Source: Pedobacter westerhofensis (GTDB lineage: Bacteria > Bacteroidota > Bacteroidia > Sphingobacteriales > Sphingobacteriaceae). From it: 64,000 nt of DNA. Both the position numbers and the translations under genes were made by a program. This document shows positions 8,810 through 17,320 of this stretch, one piece after another. Under the pieces are notes generated by a model. That model had not been told where the DNA came from. It made no database searches and saw only the letters and a list, made by a program, of their open reading frames with translations. Where the stretch lies: assembly GCF_900182595.1 (NCBI RefSeq), contig NZ_FXTN01000006.1, forward strand, positions 310,001 through 374,000, written 5' to 3'. Numbering within the stretch: the stretch's first letter is position 1; each line of letters opens with the position of its first letter.

Positions 8810-9742
8810 CTATATACCTACCACGTCTTTCTTTTTCTTCTGCTTCATCGCCTTTGGTATTACTGCAAGGATTTCTTCCTTAAAGGCATTCAGCATTCTC
8901 TTTTTAATATAGTTTTTGTGTGTTGCCAGGCTGATTTCGCGTACCGGCTCGGGAGATTTAAAGGAGCGGACTTTGCTCAGCTGCTTTGGTGTAAGATCTA
9001 CCAGTGCCAGTTCAGGCAGCAACGTAGCCCCGTTATTCATGTCTACCATGCGGATCAGTGTTTCTACGCTTCCGGTGTTATAGGTAAGGCCCTGCAGGCG
9101 GTTGTCTTTGGTAGAGCGGCAGATGTTGAGCACCTGCGAGCGCATGCAGTGCCCTTCATTTAGAAGCCAGATATTTTCATCTTCGAGGTCATTGGCATCA
9201 ATATTCTTTTTCTTGAAAAGCTTGCTGTTTTTGCTGATATAGGTCACAAAGGTTTCATAATAAAGAGGGATCTCTGTAATGGCATTATCGGCCAGCGGCG
9301 TAGCCAGAATGCCGCAATCCAGCACACCGGTTTTAAGATGGTGGATGATATCTTCGGTAGTATATTCCCAGATCAGCAATTTGAGATCGGGGTATTTCTC
9401 CATCATCGCCGCAATCACCTGCGGTAAAAGGTAGGGGGCAACGGTGGGAATGATGCCTACTTTAAGTTCGCCAACGATATCCTGCTGCTGGCTGCTGATC
9501 AGTTCCTTGATCTTATGGCTTTCCTGAAGAATGAGTCGTGCCTGCTCTATAATTTGTGAACCGATTTCGGTAGGGATTACCGGCTGCTTGCTTCTGTCAA
9601 ATATTTTAACATTCAACATCTCTTCAAGCTTTTGGATCTGCATGCTTAAGGTAGGCTGTGTAACGAAACATTTGTCGGCCGCCCCAACAAAGCTTCTGTA
9701 GGTATCTACAGCTACAATGTATTCCAGTTGTACTAAAGTCAT
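8810..9742 (-). CDS. oxyR: LysR-type peroxide sensor and regulator OxyR
   Basis: A 310-residue LysR-family regulator. The N-terminal winged HTH (about 1-65) has the usual FVTQPTLSMQIQKLEE helix. The C-terminal sensing domain carries Cys199 and Cys208 in GHCMRSQVLNIC, at the same positions and with the same eight-residue spacing as the redox cysteines of E. coli OxyR. This identifies it as a peroxide sensor whose disulfide activates antioxidant genes. The gene faces sod across a shared terminator. Upstream, a 15-bp inverted repeat resembling OxyR sites flanks the -7 box, consistent with autoregulation. Confidence 0.95.
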   Translation of the reverse strand: MTLVQLEYIVAVDTYRSFVGAADKCFVTQPTLSMQIQKLEEMLNVKIFDRSKQPVIPTEIGSQIIEQARLILQESHKIKELISSQQQDIVGELKVGIIPTVAPYLLPQVIAAMMEKYPDLKLLIWEYTTEDIIHHLKTGVLDCGILATPLADNAITEIPLYYETFVTYISKNSKLFKKKNIDANDLEDENIWLLNEGHCMRSQVLNICRSTKDNRLQGLTYNTGSVETLIRMVDMNNGATLLPELALVDLTPKQLSKVRSFKSPEPVREISLATHKNYIKKRMLNAFKEEILAVIPKAMKQKKKKDVVGI

Positions 9743-9788
9743 ATAGCTAAAGTTTATTCTCTTTTACAAAGATATAAACTTTAGCTAT
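9743..9788 (-). promoter_or_regulatory. Inverted-repeat operator around the oxyR promoter
   Basis: Arms at 9743-9757 and 9774-9788 are perfect 15-base inverted copies (ATAGCTAAAGTTTAT) with a 16-base spacer, so their centres are 31 bases apart. Each arm resembles the OxyR site ATAGnTnnnAnCTAT. The oxyR -7 box lies in the spacer. Confidence 0.65.
9767..9774 (-). promoter_or_regulatory. Candidate -7 element for oxyR
   Basis: On the minus strand the bases read TATCTTTG, an exact TAnnTTTG match, 24 bases upstream of the oxyR ATG and between the arms of the inverted repeat. Confidence 0.6.
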
Positions 9789-9803
9789 CGATAACTGTGT
9801 TTT

Positions 9804-10733
9804 TTAAACGTATTTTGCCAGGAAATCGTGGTATGCCAGTTGTATGCCTTCTTCCAGATCTATCTGATGTTTCCATCCCAGGCCATGCAGTTTGGATACA
9901 TCCATAAGCTTACGCGGTGTTCCATCGGGCTTGGTGCTGTCAAATTTAAGGTCGCCTTCAAAACCGACTACCTTTTTAATCAGCAGGGCAAGATCTTTAA
10001 TGGTAAGATCTACACCTGTACCAATATTGATGAGGTTGGGCTCATTGTAACTTTCCATCAGGAAGTAGCAGGCATCTGCCAGGTCATCTGCGAATAAGAA
10101 CTCGCGCATAGGTGATCCTGATCCCCATACCACCACTTCTGGTGATGAATTTATTTTTGCCTCATGGAACTTGCGGATCAGTGCGGGAAGCACGTGAGAG
10201 TTCTGAGGGTGATAATTATCATTATAACCGTAGAGGTTAGTAGGCATTACAGAGATAAAATTAGAATCATACTGGGCGCGGTATGCATCGCACATTTTAA
10301 TTCCGGCTATTTTAGCAATGGCGTAAGGTTCATTGGTCTCTTCAAGCAAACCTGTTAAAAGGTAATCTTCCTTTAAGGGCTGCGGCGCTAATTTTGGATA
10401 AATACAGCTTGAACCCAGGAACATTAATTTTTTAACATCAGTTTTGTAAGCCTGGTGGATGACATTGTTCTGAATGGCCAGGTTCTCATACAGGAAATCT
10501 GCCCTGTAGGTATTGTTGGCAACTATGCCCCCAACTTTTGCTGCAGCTAAGAAAACATACTCAGGTTTCTCCAGCTCAAAAAAGTCCGTTACCGCCTGCT
10601 GGTCCCGCAAATCCAGTTCTGCTGAAGTCCTGGTAATGATGTTTGAATAACCCTCTTTAACTAATTTGCGGTGTATGGCTGATCCGACCATGCCGCGGTG
10701 TCCTGCGATGTAAATTTTTGCGCTCTTTTCCAA
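9804..10733 (-). CDS. fcl: GDP-L-fucose synthase
   Basis: A 309-residue NADPH-dependent epimerase/reductase that completes GDP-L-fucose from GDP-4-keto-6-deoxymannose, a sugar donor for surface polysaccharide. The Rossmann motif [10 protein letters not shown] is at the N-terminus, followed by GSSCIYP with the active-site Ser and Cys near residue 107 and the YAIAK catalytic Tyr/Lys pair near residue 136. The only in-frame start is a TTG at 10733: an in-frame stop lies 30 bases upstream and the next internal Met is past the nucleotide loop. The partner gene gmd is not in the window, so the pathway must be split across the genome. Confidence 0.94.
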   Translation of the reverse strand: MEKSAKIYIAGHRGMVGSAIHRKLVKEGYSNIITRTSAELDLRDQQAVTDFFELEKPEYVFLAAAKVGGIVANNTYRADFLYENLAIQNNVIHQAYKTDVKKLMFLGSSCIYPKLAPQPLKEDYLLTGLLEETNEPYAIAKIAGIKMCDAYRAQYDSNFISVMPTNLYGYNDNYHPQNSHVLPALIRKFHEAKINSSPEVVVWGSGSPMREFLFADDLADACYFLMESYNEPNLINIGTGVDLTIKDLALLIKKVVGFEGDLKFDSTKPDGTPRKLMDVSKLHGLGWKHQIDLEEGIQLAYHDFLAKYV

Positions 10734-10855
10734 GGTGTTTTTTTTAAAGGTGTCTACAGATTATGTCGTAAATATAATTATTTTTATCTGTTACATTATA
10801 CAGTCTTCAACGTTTTTGAGGGCGAAACCTGTATAGCCAAAAGAATATTAAATCG

Positions 10856-10863
10856 TAGTTTTG
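10856..10863 (+). promoter_or_regulatory. Candidate -7 element for trmB
   Basis: TAGTTTTG matches TAnnTTTG exactly and ends 14 bases before the GTG start at 10878, which implies a leader of only a few bases. Confidence 0.5.
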
Positions 10864-10877
10864 CATAAAAAACAACA

Positions 10878-11528
10878 GTGGGTAAAGATAAGTTAAGGAA
10901 GTTTGCCGAAATAGATACCTTTCATAATGTGTATCAGATGGAAGAAGGGAAAGATTTGCAGGGCAAATGGGCATTACAACATTTTAAAAATGACAATCCG
11001 ATCGTTTTAGAGCTGGCTTGCGGTAAAGGGGAATATGCCGTTAACATGGCAAAATTCTTCCCTGAAAAAAACTTTATAGGAATAGATTTAAAAGGTAACC
11101 GCATCTGGAGAGGTGCCAGAACGGGAGTAGACGAAAACATCAGCAACCTTGCTTTTCTCCGGATCCAGATTGAAGATATCGTAGAATATTTTGGAAAAGA
11201 CGAGGTGGACGAAATATGGATCACTTTTCCTGACCCTCAGCCCCAGGACAGCAGGGAGAAAAAGCGTTTAACCTTCCCCGGCTTTTTGAACAAGTATAAA
11301 CACTTTTTAAAACCTGGCGGTAAAATCAACCTGAAAACTGATAACGACGGACTGTATGCCTATACTGCCGATGTGGTAGCACAGGAAAAGCTGATCTGTC
11401 ATAAAAGCACAGGAGAACTGTATCAGTCGGAGTTTTATGATGATGTGCTGAAAATTAAAACACACTACGAACGGATTTATTTAAAACAAGATAAGAATAT
11501 CAATTATATACAATTCTCTTTTGAATAA
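10878..11528 (+). CDS. trmB: tRNA (guanine-N7-)-methyltransferase
   Basis: Methylates G46 of tRNA variable loops using S-adenosylmethionine. The SAM-binding motif LELACGKGEYAVNMA is near residue 38, followed by FIGIDLKGNRIWRGA. The family signature FPDPQPQDSREKKRLTFP is near residue 115, then a PGGKINLKTDN block. The protein is 216 residues and starts with GTG, consistent with the promoter 14 bases upstream. The stop overlaps the ATG of the alkyltransferase-like gene by one base, making it the first gene of a coupled run with atl, tag and the CPBP gene. Confidence 0.95.
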   Translation: MGKDKLRKFAEIDTFHNVYQMEEGKDLQGKWALQHFKNDNPIVLELACGKGEYAVNMAKFFPEKNFIGIDLKGNRIWRGARTGVDENISNLAFLRIQIEDIVEYFGKDEVDEIWITFPDPQPQDSREKKRLTFPGFLNKYKHFLKPGGKINLKTDNDGLYAYTADVVAQEKLICHKSTGELYQSEFYDDVLKIKTHYERIYLKQDKNINYIQFSFE

Positions 11529-11854
11529 TGGAACAATCGTTTTATGAGCAGGTTCATGAGCTGGTAAGGCTCATTCCGGCAGGAAGGGTAACATCCTATG
11601 TGGCCATTGCCAGAAGCCTTGGTGCCGCCAAATCTTCGCGGATGGTAGGATATGCGATGAACAATGCGCATGGCACCCATCCTCCTGTTCCGGCACACCG
11701 CGTGGTGAATGCCAAAGGCCTGCTCACCGGCCGTTTCCATTTTTCCCCGCCCGAACTGATGCAGCAGCTGCTGGAAAACGAAGGCGTGGAAGTAGAGCAT
11801 GATCAGGTTAAAAACTTTAAAAAATATTTCTGGGACCCTGCCCTGGAGCTGTAA
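11528..11854 (+). CDS. Alkyltransferase-like protein, active-site Cys replaced by Ala
   Basis: A 108-residue member of the O6-alkylguanine-DNA alkyltransferase superfamily, reduced to the DNA-binding domain. The helix-turn-helix and arginine finger are kept (VTSYVAIARSLGAAKSSRMVGYAM). The active-site motif reads P55-A56-H57-R58 instead of PCHR, so the alkyl-accepting cysteine is gone. This defines alkyltransferase-like (ATL) proteins, which bind O6-alkylguanine without repairing it and pass the lesion to nucleotide excision repair. The gene overlaps trmB by one base, and the 3-methyladenine glycosylase gene follows after two bases, which supports a role in alkylation damage. Confidence 0.9.
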   Translation: MEQSFYEQVHELVRLIPAGRVTSYVAIARSLGAAKSSRMVGYAMNNAHGTHPPVPAHRVVNAKGLLTGRFHFSPPELMQQLLENEGVEVEHDQVKNFKKYFWDPALEL

Positions 11855-11856
11855 TC

Positions 11857-12420
11857 ATGGAGGAAGAACTGAAAAGATGCAGCTGGTGCGGCAGCGACCC
11901 GCTGTATATTAAATATCATGATGAAGAATGGGGCAAGCCTGTTCGCGATGACCGTATTTTATTTGAGTTCCTGATCCTTGAGGGGGCACAGGCAGGATTA
12001 AGCTGGATCACTATTTTGCGCCGGCGCGAAGGATACAGAAAAGCCTTTGCCGGTTTTGATGTACACAAAGTAGCTGCATTTGATGCCGGGGATGTGGAGC
12101 GGCTGATGAATGATCCGGGAATTATCAGAAATAAGCTCAAGGTGAATGCGGCAATTGGGAATGCAGGACTGTTTATAGGGATACAAAAGGAATTTGGTTC
12201 ATTTGCAGATTATCTGTGGGGATTTATGCCGGGGAAAGAACCCCTCAACAATAAGGTCAAAACGATGGCAGATGTGCCTGCGCGTACAGAGATATCTGAT
12301 GCCATCAGCAAGGATATGAAGAAGCGGGGATTTAAGTTCTTTGGAACAACCATCTGTTATGCACATATGCAGGCTACCGGGATGGTGAATGATCATATTG
12401 AAGGCTGCATAGCAAAATAG
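11857..12420 (+). CDS. tag: DNA-3-methyladenine glycosylase I
   Basis: A 187-residue base-excision repair enzyme that removes 3-methyladenine from DNA. The N-terminal RCSWCGSDPLYIKYHDEEWG block contains a Cys and the His of the zinc site; the C-terminal HIEGC supplies the other His and Cys. The helix-hairpin-helix region is present (FEFLILEGAQAGLSWITILRR). It lies two bases after the ATL gene, so two alkylation-damage proteins are made from one transcript. Length and motifs match the family. Confidence 0.95.
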   Translation: MEEELKRCSWCGSDPLYIKYHDEEWGKPVRDDRILFEFLILEGAQAGLSWITILRRREGYRKAFAGFDVHKVAAFDAGDVERLMNDPGIIRNKLKVNAAIGNAGLFIGIQKEFGSFADYLWGFMPGKEPLNNKVKTMADVPARTEISDAISKDMKKRGFKFFGTTICYAHMQATGMVNDHIEGCIAK

Positions 12421-12422
12421 GG

Positions 12423-13118
12423 ATGATAAGTATTTTCCTCATGTTTCTCTGGTATATCAAATGGCCCTGGATGCATGCTGTTCCGGGCAGGCTAAGAAAT
12501 CCTTTGTTAGTTTTATTAAGGCTGACGGCGATCTGCCTGCTTGCGGGGGCTGCAGCAGGATATTTTTCCCAGATGCTTGTACATTTTAAACTGATACCTG
12601 ATCCCGGCCCAACGGTTTTAGACCCAAATGCGGTGTCAAAATTCCAGTTTTTTATGGGTGCTGTACTGATAGCGCCAATACTGGAAGAACTGATTTTCAG
12701 GGCGCAGCTGAAACGCTTTTCGGGGATGCTCCTGTTTATATCCTTTATCTGCGGGGCGCTGCTCAGTGCAATATTAAAAACATACTGGGCATTTCTTGTG
12801 AGCCCTGTTATTTTTGGCATCCTGTTTATGGTCTACCGCTTTACCATTGCCGGCAGCGTAACCAGGAAGTTTGTATTCTGGAAGCGCGTATATCCCTGGC
12901 ATTTTCATCTTACAGCTATCTGTTTTGCATTGCTGCATCTGGCAAACTTTCAAAAAGGCCTTGACCTGCTGCCTTTTGGCCTGCTGTATACTTTGCCACA
13001 GCTGGCGATCGGACTTGTACTGGGTTTTACCCGGATATTCTATGGTTTAAGATATTCTATAGCGCTTCATGCACTTTACAATTTATTCTTTGTCACCGCA
13101 CTTTTCATACAACAGTAA
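12423..13118 (+). CDS. CPBP-family intramembrane metalloprotease
   Basis: A 231-residue polytopic membrane protein of the CPBP (CAAX protease and bacteriocin-processing) family. The three conserved motifs are visible: EELIFR (EExxxR) near residue 91, FALLH (FxxxH) near 163 and HALYN (HxxxN) near 221. These place a metal site within the membrane. Several hydrophobic segments cover most of the length. It follows tag by two bases, so it is probably expressed with the repair genes, but its substrate is unknown and the linkage may not be functional. Confidence 0.85.
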   Translation: MISIFLMFLWYIKWPWMHAVPGRLRNPLLVLLRLTAICLLAGAAAGYFSQMLVHFKLIPDPGPTVLDPNAVSKFQFFMGAVLIAPILEELIFRAQLKRFSGMLLFISFICGALLSAILKTYWAFLVSPVIFGILFMVYRFTIAGSVTRKFVFWKRVYPWHFHLTAICFALLHLANFQKGLDLLPFGLLYTLPQLAIGLVLGFTRIFYGLRYSIALHALYNLFFVTALFIQQ

Positions 13119-13154
13119 AGCGCTTACTGATTAGTTTTCATAAATTGCAGCGGT

Positions 13155-13162
13155 TAACTTTG
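13155..13162 (+). promoter_or_regulatory. Candidate -7 element for polA
   Basis: TAACTTTG is an exact TAnnTTTG match 28 bases before the ATG at 13190. Because it lies downstream of the TTG at 13145, it argues against that TTG as the start. Confidence 0.55.
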
Positions 13163-13189
13163 AACGGCAATAATAAAAATATAAAACTG

Positions 13190-16003
13190 ATGAAAAAACT
13201 TTTCCTGCTTGACGGTATGGCGCTGATTTACAGGGCGCATTTTGCATTGAGTAAGACACCGCGGTTTACTTCTACCGGGATCAACACTTCGGCAGTAATG
13301 GGCTTTGCCAATACTTTAATGGAAGTCCTGAGAAAAGAAAGGCCAAGTCATATCGCCGTAGTTTTTGATACGGACGCACCTACAGAAAGACATACAGATT
13401 TTGTTGCCTATAAAGCACACCGGCAAGCCATGCCGGAAGACCTGGCCTCGGCACTGCCCTATATTTTTAAACTTATAGAGGGCTTTAATATCCCGGTGAT
13501 CACTAAAGATGGTTTTGAGGCGGATGATATCATTGGTACCCTGGCCAAAGAAGCAGAAAAAGAAGGTTTTACCGTTTTTTGCATGACGCCTGATAAAGAT
13601 TTTGCACAGCTGGTATCTGACAATATTTTCATCTACAAACCCGCCCGGATGGGCAATGAGATGGAAATCATTGGCGTGCCCCAGGTTTTGGCAAAATGGG
13701 AAATAGAGAATGTATTACAGGTAATCGATATACTGGGCCTGTGGGGCGATGCGGTAGATAATATACCGGGCATCCCCGGAATTGGCGAGAAAACCGCAAA
13801 ACTGCTGATCAAACAGTATGGTTCGATGGAGAATATTATTGCCAATTCCCACGAACTAAAAGGGAAACAGCGCGAAAATGTAGAGGCTTTTGCAGAACAG
13901 GGGCTGATCTCAAAAAAACTGGCTACCATTATACTGGATGTTCCGGTAGAATTTGATGAGGCTTCGTTGCTGCTTGAAGAACCAAGCAGGGACTTGCTGG
14001 AGCCGCTGTTTGCAGAACTGGAGTTCAGGACCCTGGGCCGCAGGGTATTTGGTGACGGCTTTAATATCGGTGACGCGAAAGCCGCTGTCTCACAGCAGAC
14101 AGATCTTTTTGGGAATTCAGTTGATGAACCACAGTCTAAAGCCAAAATGTTCGACCAGCTCCCTAATTTATTTGAGCAGCCGCCTGTGGGCCGTACCATC
14201 GCAGATACCAATCCTGATTATCAGCTGATCGATACGCCTGAAAAACGGAAGGAGCTAATCAGTTTACTACTCCAGCAGGCTGATATCTCGTTTGACACGG
14301 AAACCACCGGCACGGATGCCAACATTGCTGAACTTGTAGGTTTATCGTTTTGTATCGACGTGGGAAAAGGCTGGTATATTCCTGTTCCCGCAGATCAGCA
14401 GGAGGCCCAGGCCATAGTTGACGAATTCAGGCCGGTATTGGAAAATGAAAATATTGCCAAGACAGGACAAAATATCAAATATGATATCCTGGTACTGAAA
14501 TGGTATAATGTAGATATTAAAGGCAGGCTGTTTGATACGATGCTGGCCCACTATCTGATTGACCCGGATACACGTCATAATATGGATGTGCTTTCAGAAA
14601 ATTACCTGGGTTACACACCTATCTCTATTACCTCGCTGATTGGGCCTAAAGGTAAAAACCAGGGCACCATGCGGGATGTGCCGGTTGAGACCGTAGTAAA
14701 TTACGCCGCGGAAGACGCTGACGTTACGCTGCAGCTGGCCAATGTGTTTAAGCCTATTCTAAAAGAGCTGAATGCAGAAGAGCTGCTGACAAATATTGAA
14801 AATCCGCTGGTATACGTACTGGCAGATATGGAAAAGGAAGGTGTAAGAATAGATATGGATACCCTGATCAGTTATTCTGCTGAACTGGAAATCGATATCC
14901 GCCGTTTTGAACAGAGTGTTTATGATAAAGCCGGTGTAGTATTTAACCTGGCTTCGCCAAAGCAGCTGGGAGAAGTGCTGTTTGATAAATTACAGCTTGA
15001 TCCAAAAGCAAAGAAAACAAAAACCGGACAGTACCAGACCGGTGAAGATGTGTTGTCTGCCCTGGCCCATAAAAGCGATATCGTAAAAGATATCCTGGAT
15101 TTCCGCCAGTTGCAAAAGCTCAAATCTACCTATGTTGATGCCCTGCCGCTGCTGGTTAATCCAAAAACGGGCCGTGTACACACCAGTTATAACCAGGCCG
15201 TAGCCGCAACCGGCAGGCTGAGTTCCAACAACCCCAATCTGCAGAACATTCCAATCCGCACAGAACGCGGCAGGGAAGTGCGCAAAGCTTTTATCCCAAG
15301 AGATGAGAACCATGTGCTCCTTTCGGCGGATTACTCGCAGATAGAACTGCGCATTATTGCCGATATCAGCAAGGAAGAGAACATGCTGTTCGCTTTCAAC
15401 AATGGAATCGACATCCACACTGCTACAGCGGCAAAGGTATATGGCGTGACCATTGAGGAAGTGACTTCAACCCAGCGAAGAAATGCAAAAGCAGTAAACT
15501 TTGGAATTATCTACGGACAGTCTGCTTTCGGTTTATCGCAGAACCTGGGCATCCCGAGGAAAGAAGCTGCCGAGATGATTGAACAATACTTTGCGCAGTA
15601 TCCAGGTATCAAAAGATACATGACGGATACCATGAACTTTGCCCGTGAATATGGTTTTGTGGAAACGATTATGGGAAGAAGAAGATACCTGAGGGATATC
15701 AATTCGGCTAACCAGACGGTTCGTGGTTTTGCGGAGCGAAATGCAATCAACGCACCTATCCAGGGCTCTGCTGCGGATATGATCAAAATTGCGATGATCA
15801 ATATTCATCAGGATATCAAAGACCAGCAGTTACAGTCTAAAATGACGATGCAGGTACATGATGAACTTGTGTTCGACGTATTGAAATCCGAAGTGGATGC
15901 CATGAAGGCCATCATCAGCCACCGGATGAAAACAGCCATCAAAACAACCGTTCCAATAGAAATCGAGATCGGGGAGGGCAGTACCTGGCTGGAGGCACAT
16001 TAA
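13190..16003 (+). CDS. polA: DNA polymerase I
   Basis: Family A polymerase used in Okazaki-fragment maturation and repair, 937 residues from the ATG at 13190. That start is preferred because the protein then begins MKKLFLLDGMALIYRAHFA, as in the family, and the promoter lies just upstream. The 5'-3' exonuclease domain covers about the first 290 residues (with GFEADDIIGTLA). A proofreading exonuclease domain follows with its acidic residues intact (FDTETTG, TGQNIKYDI, YAAEDADVTLQL). The polymerase domain holds TGRLSSNNPNLQNIP, SADYSQIELRI and MQVHDELVFDV. All three activities are therefore predicted. Confidence 0.97.
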   Translation: MKKLFLLDGMALIYRAHFALSKTPRFTSTGINTSAVMGFANTLMEVLRKERPSHIAVVFDTDAPTERHTDFVAYKAHRQAMPEDLASALPYIFKLIEGFNIPVITKDGFEADDIIGTLAKEAEKEGFTVFCMTPDKDFAQLVSDNIFIYKPARMGNEMEIIGVPQVLAKWEIENVLQVIDILGLWGDAVDNIPGIPGIGEKTAKLLIKQYGSMENIIANSHELKGKQRENVEAFAEQGLISKKLATIILDVPVEFDEASLLLEEPSRDLLEPLFAELEFRTLGRRVFGDGFNIGDAKAAVSQQTDLFGNSVDEPQSKAKMFDQLPNLFEQPPVGRTIADTNPDYQLIDTPEKRKELISLLLQQADISFDTETTGTDANIAELVGLSFCIDVGKGWYIPVPADQQEAQAIVDEFRPVLENENIAKTGQNIKYDILVLKWYNVDIKGRLFDTMLAHYLIDPDTRHNMDVLSENYLGYTPISITSLIGPKGKNQGTMRDVPVETVVNYAAEDADVTLQLANVFKPILKELNAEELLTNIENPLVYVLADMEKEGVRIDMDTLISYSAELEIDIRRFEQSVYDKAGVVFNLASPKQLGEVLFDKLQLDPKAKKTKTGQYQTGEDVLSALAHKSDIVKDILDFRQLQKLKSTYVDALPLLVNPKTGRVHTSYNQAVAATGRLSSNNPNLQNIPIRTERGREVRKAFIPRDENHVLLSADYSQIELRIIADISKEENMLFAFNNGIDIHTATAAKVYGVTIEEVTSTQRRNAKAVNFGIIYGQSAFGLSQNLGIPRKEAAEMIEQYFAQYPGIKRYMTDTMNFAREYGFVETIMGRRRYLRDINSANQTVRGFAERNAINAPIQGSAADMIKIAMINIHQDIKDQQLQSKMTMQVHDELVFDVLKSEVDAMKAIISHRMKTAIKTTVPIEIEIGEGSTWLEAH

Positions 16004-16108
16004 AACTTGGGTTTGGAATAATATTGCTGTGGTAGCCTTATTGCGCCAGATATAAAAGGAGCTAATGTCTGAGGAATTTTAAAAGCCACCATGCTACAGG
16101 ATAAGCTT

Positions 16109-16193
16109 AAAAAAAATTGATACCCTTTTTCGATGCCTAGCGTTTGTTTGCATAGCAAATTAATGCAGCATCGAAAAAGGGTATCATTTTTTT
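16109..16193. terminator. Long inverted repeat, probable bidirectional terminator
   Basis: Perfect 19-base arms at 16118-16136 and 16168-16186 flank a 31-base loop. The loop contains its own small hairpin (16147-16159). An A run precedes the left arm and a T run follows the right arm. It lies between polA and the convergent UPF0173 gene. The gap 16004-16265 holds nothing else I can recognise. Confidence 0.7.
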
Positions 16194-16265
16194 CAGCGAA
16201 GCCAGATCATCTTCAAATATTGTAAAGAGATGAAAAATATTGTACAGCGACGAACACCGATAAAG

Positions 16266-16946
16266 TTACACTAATTCGATTGTCTCGCCAATACCTGGTA
16301 ACATCAACTGCTTGTTCTCTCTTGCAAACTTCGCCACTGCTACTTCCAGATCAATAGTGATCTCAGGCATAGTATTGTAATGAACGCCAATAATACGGTC
16401 ACAGTTCACAAATTTTGCAGCGATCAGCGCATCATCCGGATCCATCGTGTAATTACCTCCAACCGGCAGGATCGCGTAATCCAGGGCATAAAGCTCGGCC
16501 AGCAGTTTCATGTCCATATTGAGGGAAGTATCACCCGCATAATAAACAGATTTTCCTTCCAGTTCCACTACAAAACCAGCAGGATTACCACCGTAACTGC
16601 CGTCGGGCATTGAGCTGGAGTGTGTAGCCCAGACCATGCGTACCTTACCAAAATCAAATTGATACGTACCGTAATTCATGGCATGAATATTTGTGAGGCC
16701 CTGGCTTCCTGCCCATTGTGCCACTTCTGCCATTGCAATGATCTTTGCGCCGGTTTGTTTGCCCAATTGTACAAGATCACCGGTGTGGTCACCATGCCCA
16801 TGGCTCACAAAGATGTAATCCGCTTCAATTGCTGAGACGTCAACGGCGGAGGCCAGTGGGTTATGCGTAATAAAAGGATCAAAAAGAAACTTCTTTCCTG
16901 CTGCTTCCAGAAGGAAAGTAGAATGTCCGTAATACGTGAATTTCAT
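16266..16946 (-). CDS. UPF0173 metal-dependent hydrolase
   Basis: A 226-residue cytoplasmic protein of the metallo-beta-lactamase fold, UPF0173 group. The metal motif FVSHGHGDHTGD (HxHxDH) is near residue 50. A later His in TMEPDD-like context and the VHYNTMPE block near residue 195 complete the metal site. The substrate is not known for the family. An exact TAnnTTTG match on the minus strand at 16971-16978, inside the end of ybaB, could provide a separate promoter. Confidence 0.9.
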   Translation of the reverse strand: MKFTYYGHSTFLLEAAGKKFLFDPFITHNPLASAVDVSAIEADYIFVSHGHGDHTGDLVQLGKQTGAKIIAMAEVAQWAGSQGLTNIHAMNYGTYQFDFGKVRMVWATHSSSMPDGSYGGNPAGFVVELEGKSVYYAGDTSLNMDMKLLAELYALDYAILPVGGNYTMDPDDALIAAKFVNCDRIIGVHYNTMPEITIDLEVAVAKFARENKQLMLPGIGETIELV

Positions 16947-16962
16947 ATTTTTTAATATTTAA

Positions 16963-17268
16963 CTAATTTCCAAACATACCGCCCAAACCACCCAGCATAT
17001 CCTGAGTAGCGGCCTGCATTTCCCTTGCACTCACATCCTCTGCCTGTTGAAGCACCTTATTGATCGCCGTAAGCAGCAGTTCTTCAACTTCTTCTTTATC
17101 TGCATCTTTAAAGAAATCCTCGTTGATTTCTATTGCCGTAATTGCTTTATTGGCAGTGGCAGTAACCTTGATTGCACCGCCCTCAACTTCTGCAAAAACA
17201 GAAACTGTATCCAGGCGTTTTTTTATTTCTTCAGCTTTTTGCTGAGCAGCCATTAATTTATCGAACAT
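16963..17268 (-). CDS. YbaB/EbfC nucleoid-associated protein
   Basis: A 101-residue small DNA-binding protein of the YbaB/EbfC family, which forms dimers that bind DNA like tweezers. The family features are a charged N-terminal helix (MAAQQKAEEIKKRL), a beta-sheet core (GAIKVTATANKAITAIEI) and a C-terminal acidic helix ending in a Gly/Met-rich tail (MLGGLGGMFGN). In many bacteria it is next to recR or dnaX; here it precedes the UPF0173 gene by 16 bases in the same orientation. Confidence 0.92.
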   Translation of the reverse strand: MFDKLMAAQQKAEEIKKRLDTVSVFAEVEGGAIKVTATANKAITAIEINEDFFKDADKEEVEELLLTAINKVLQQAEDVSAREMQAATQDMLGGLGGMFGN

Positions 17269-17320
17269 AATAATCTGGGTTTAAATTAAAAACGAAAGTA
17301 AGGGATTTTGGTTTAAAGAT

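Noticed and set aside
13145..13189. TTG start for polA, adding 15 residues
   Set aside because: The -7 element at 13155-13162 lies downstream of it, and the family start MKKLFLLDG matches the ATG at 13190.
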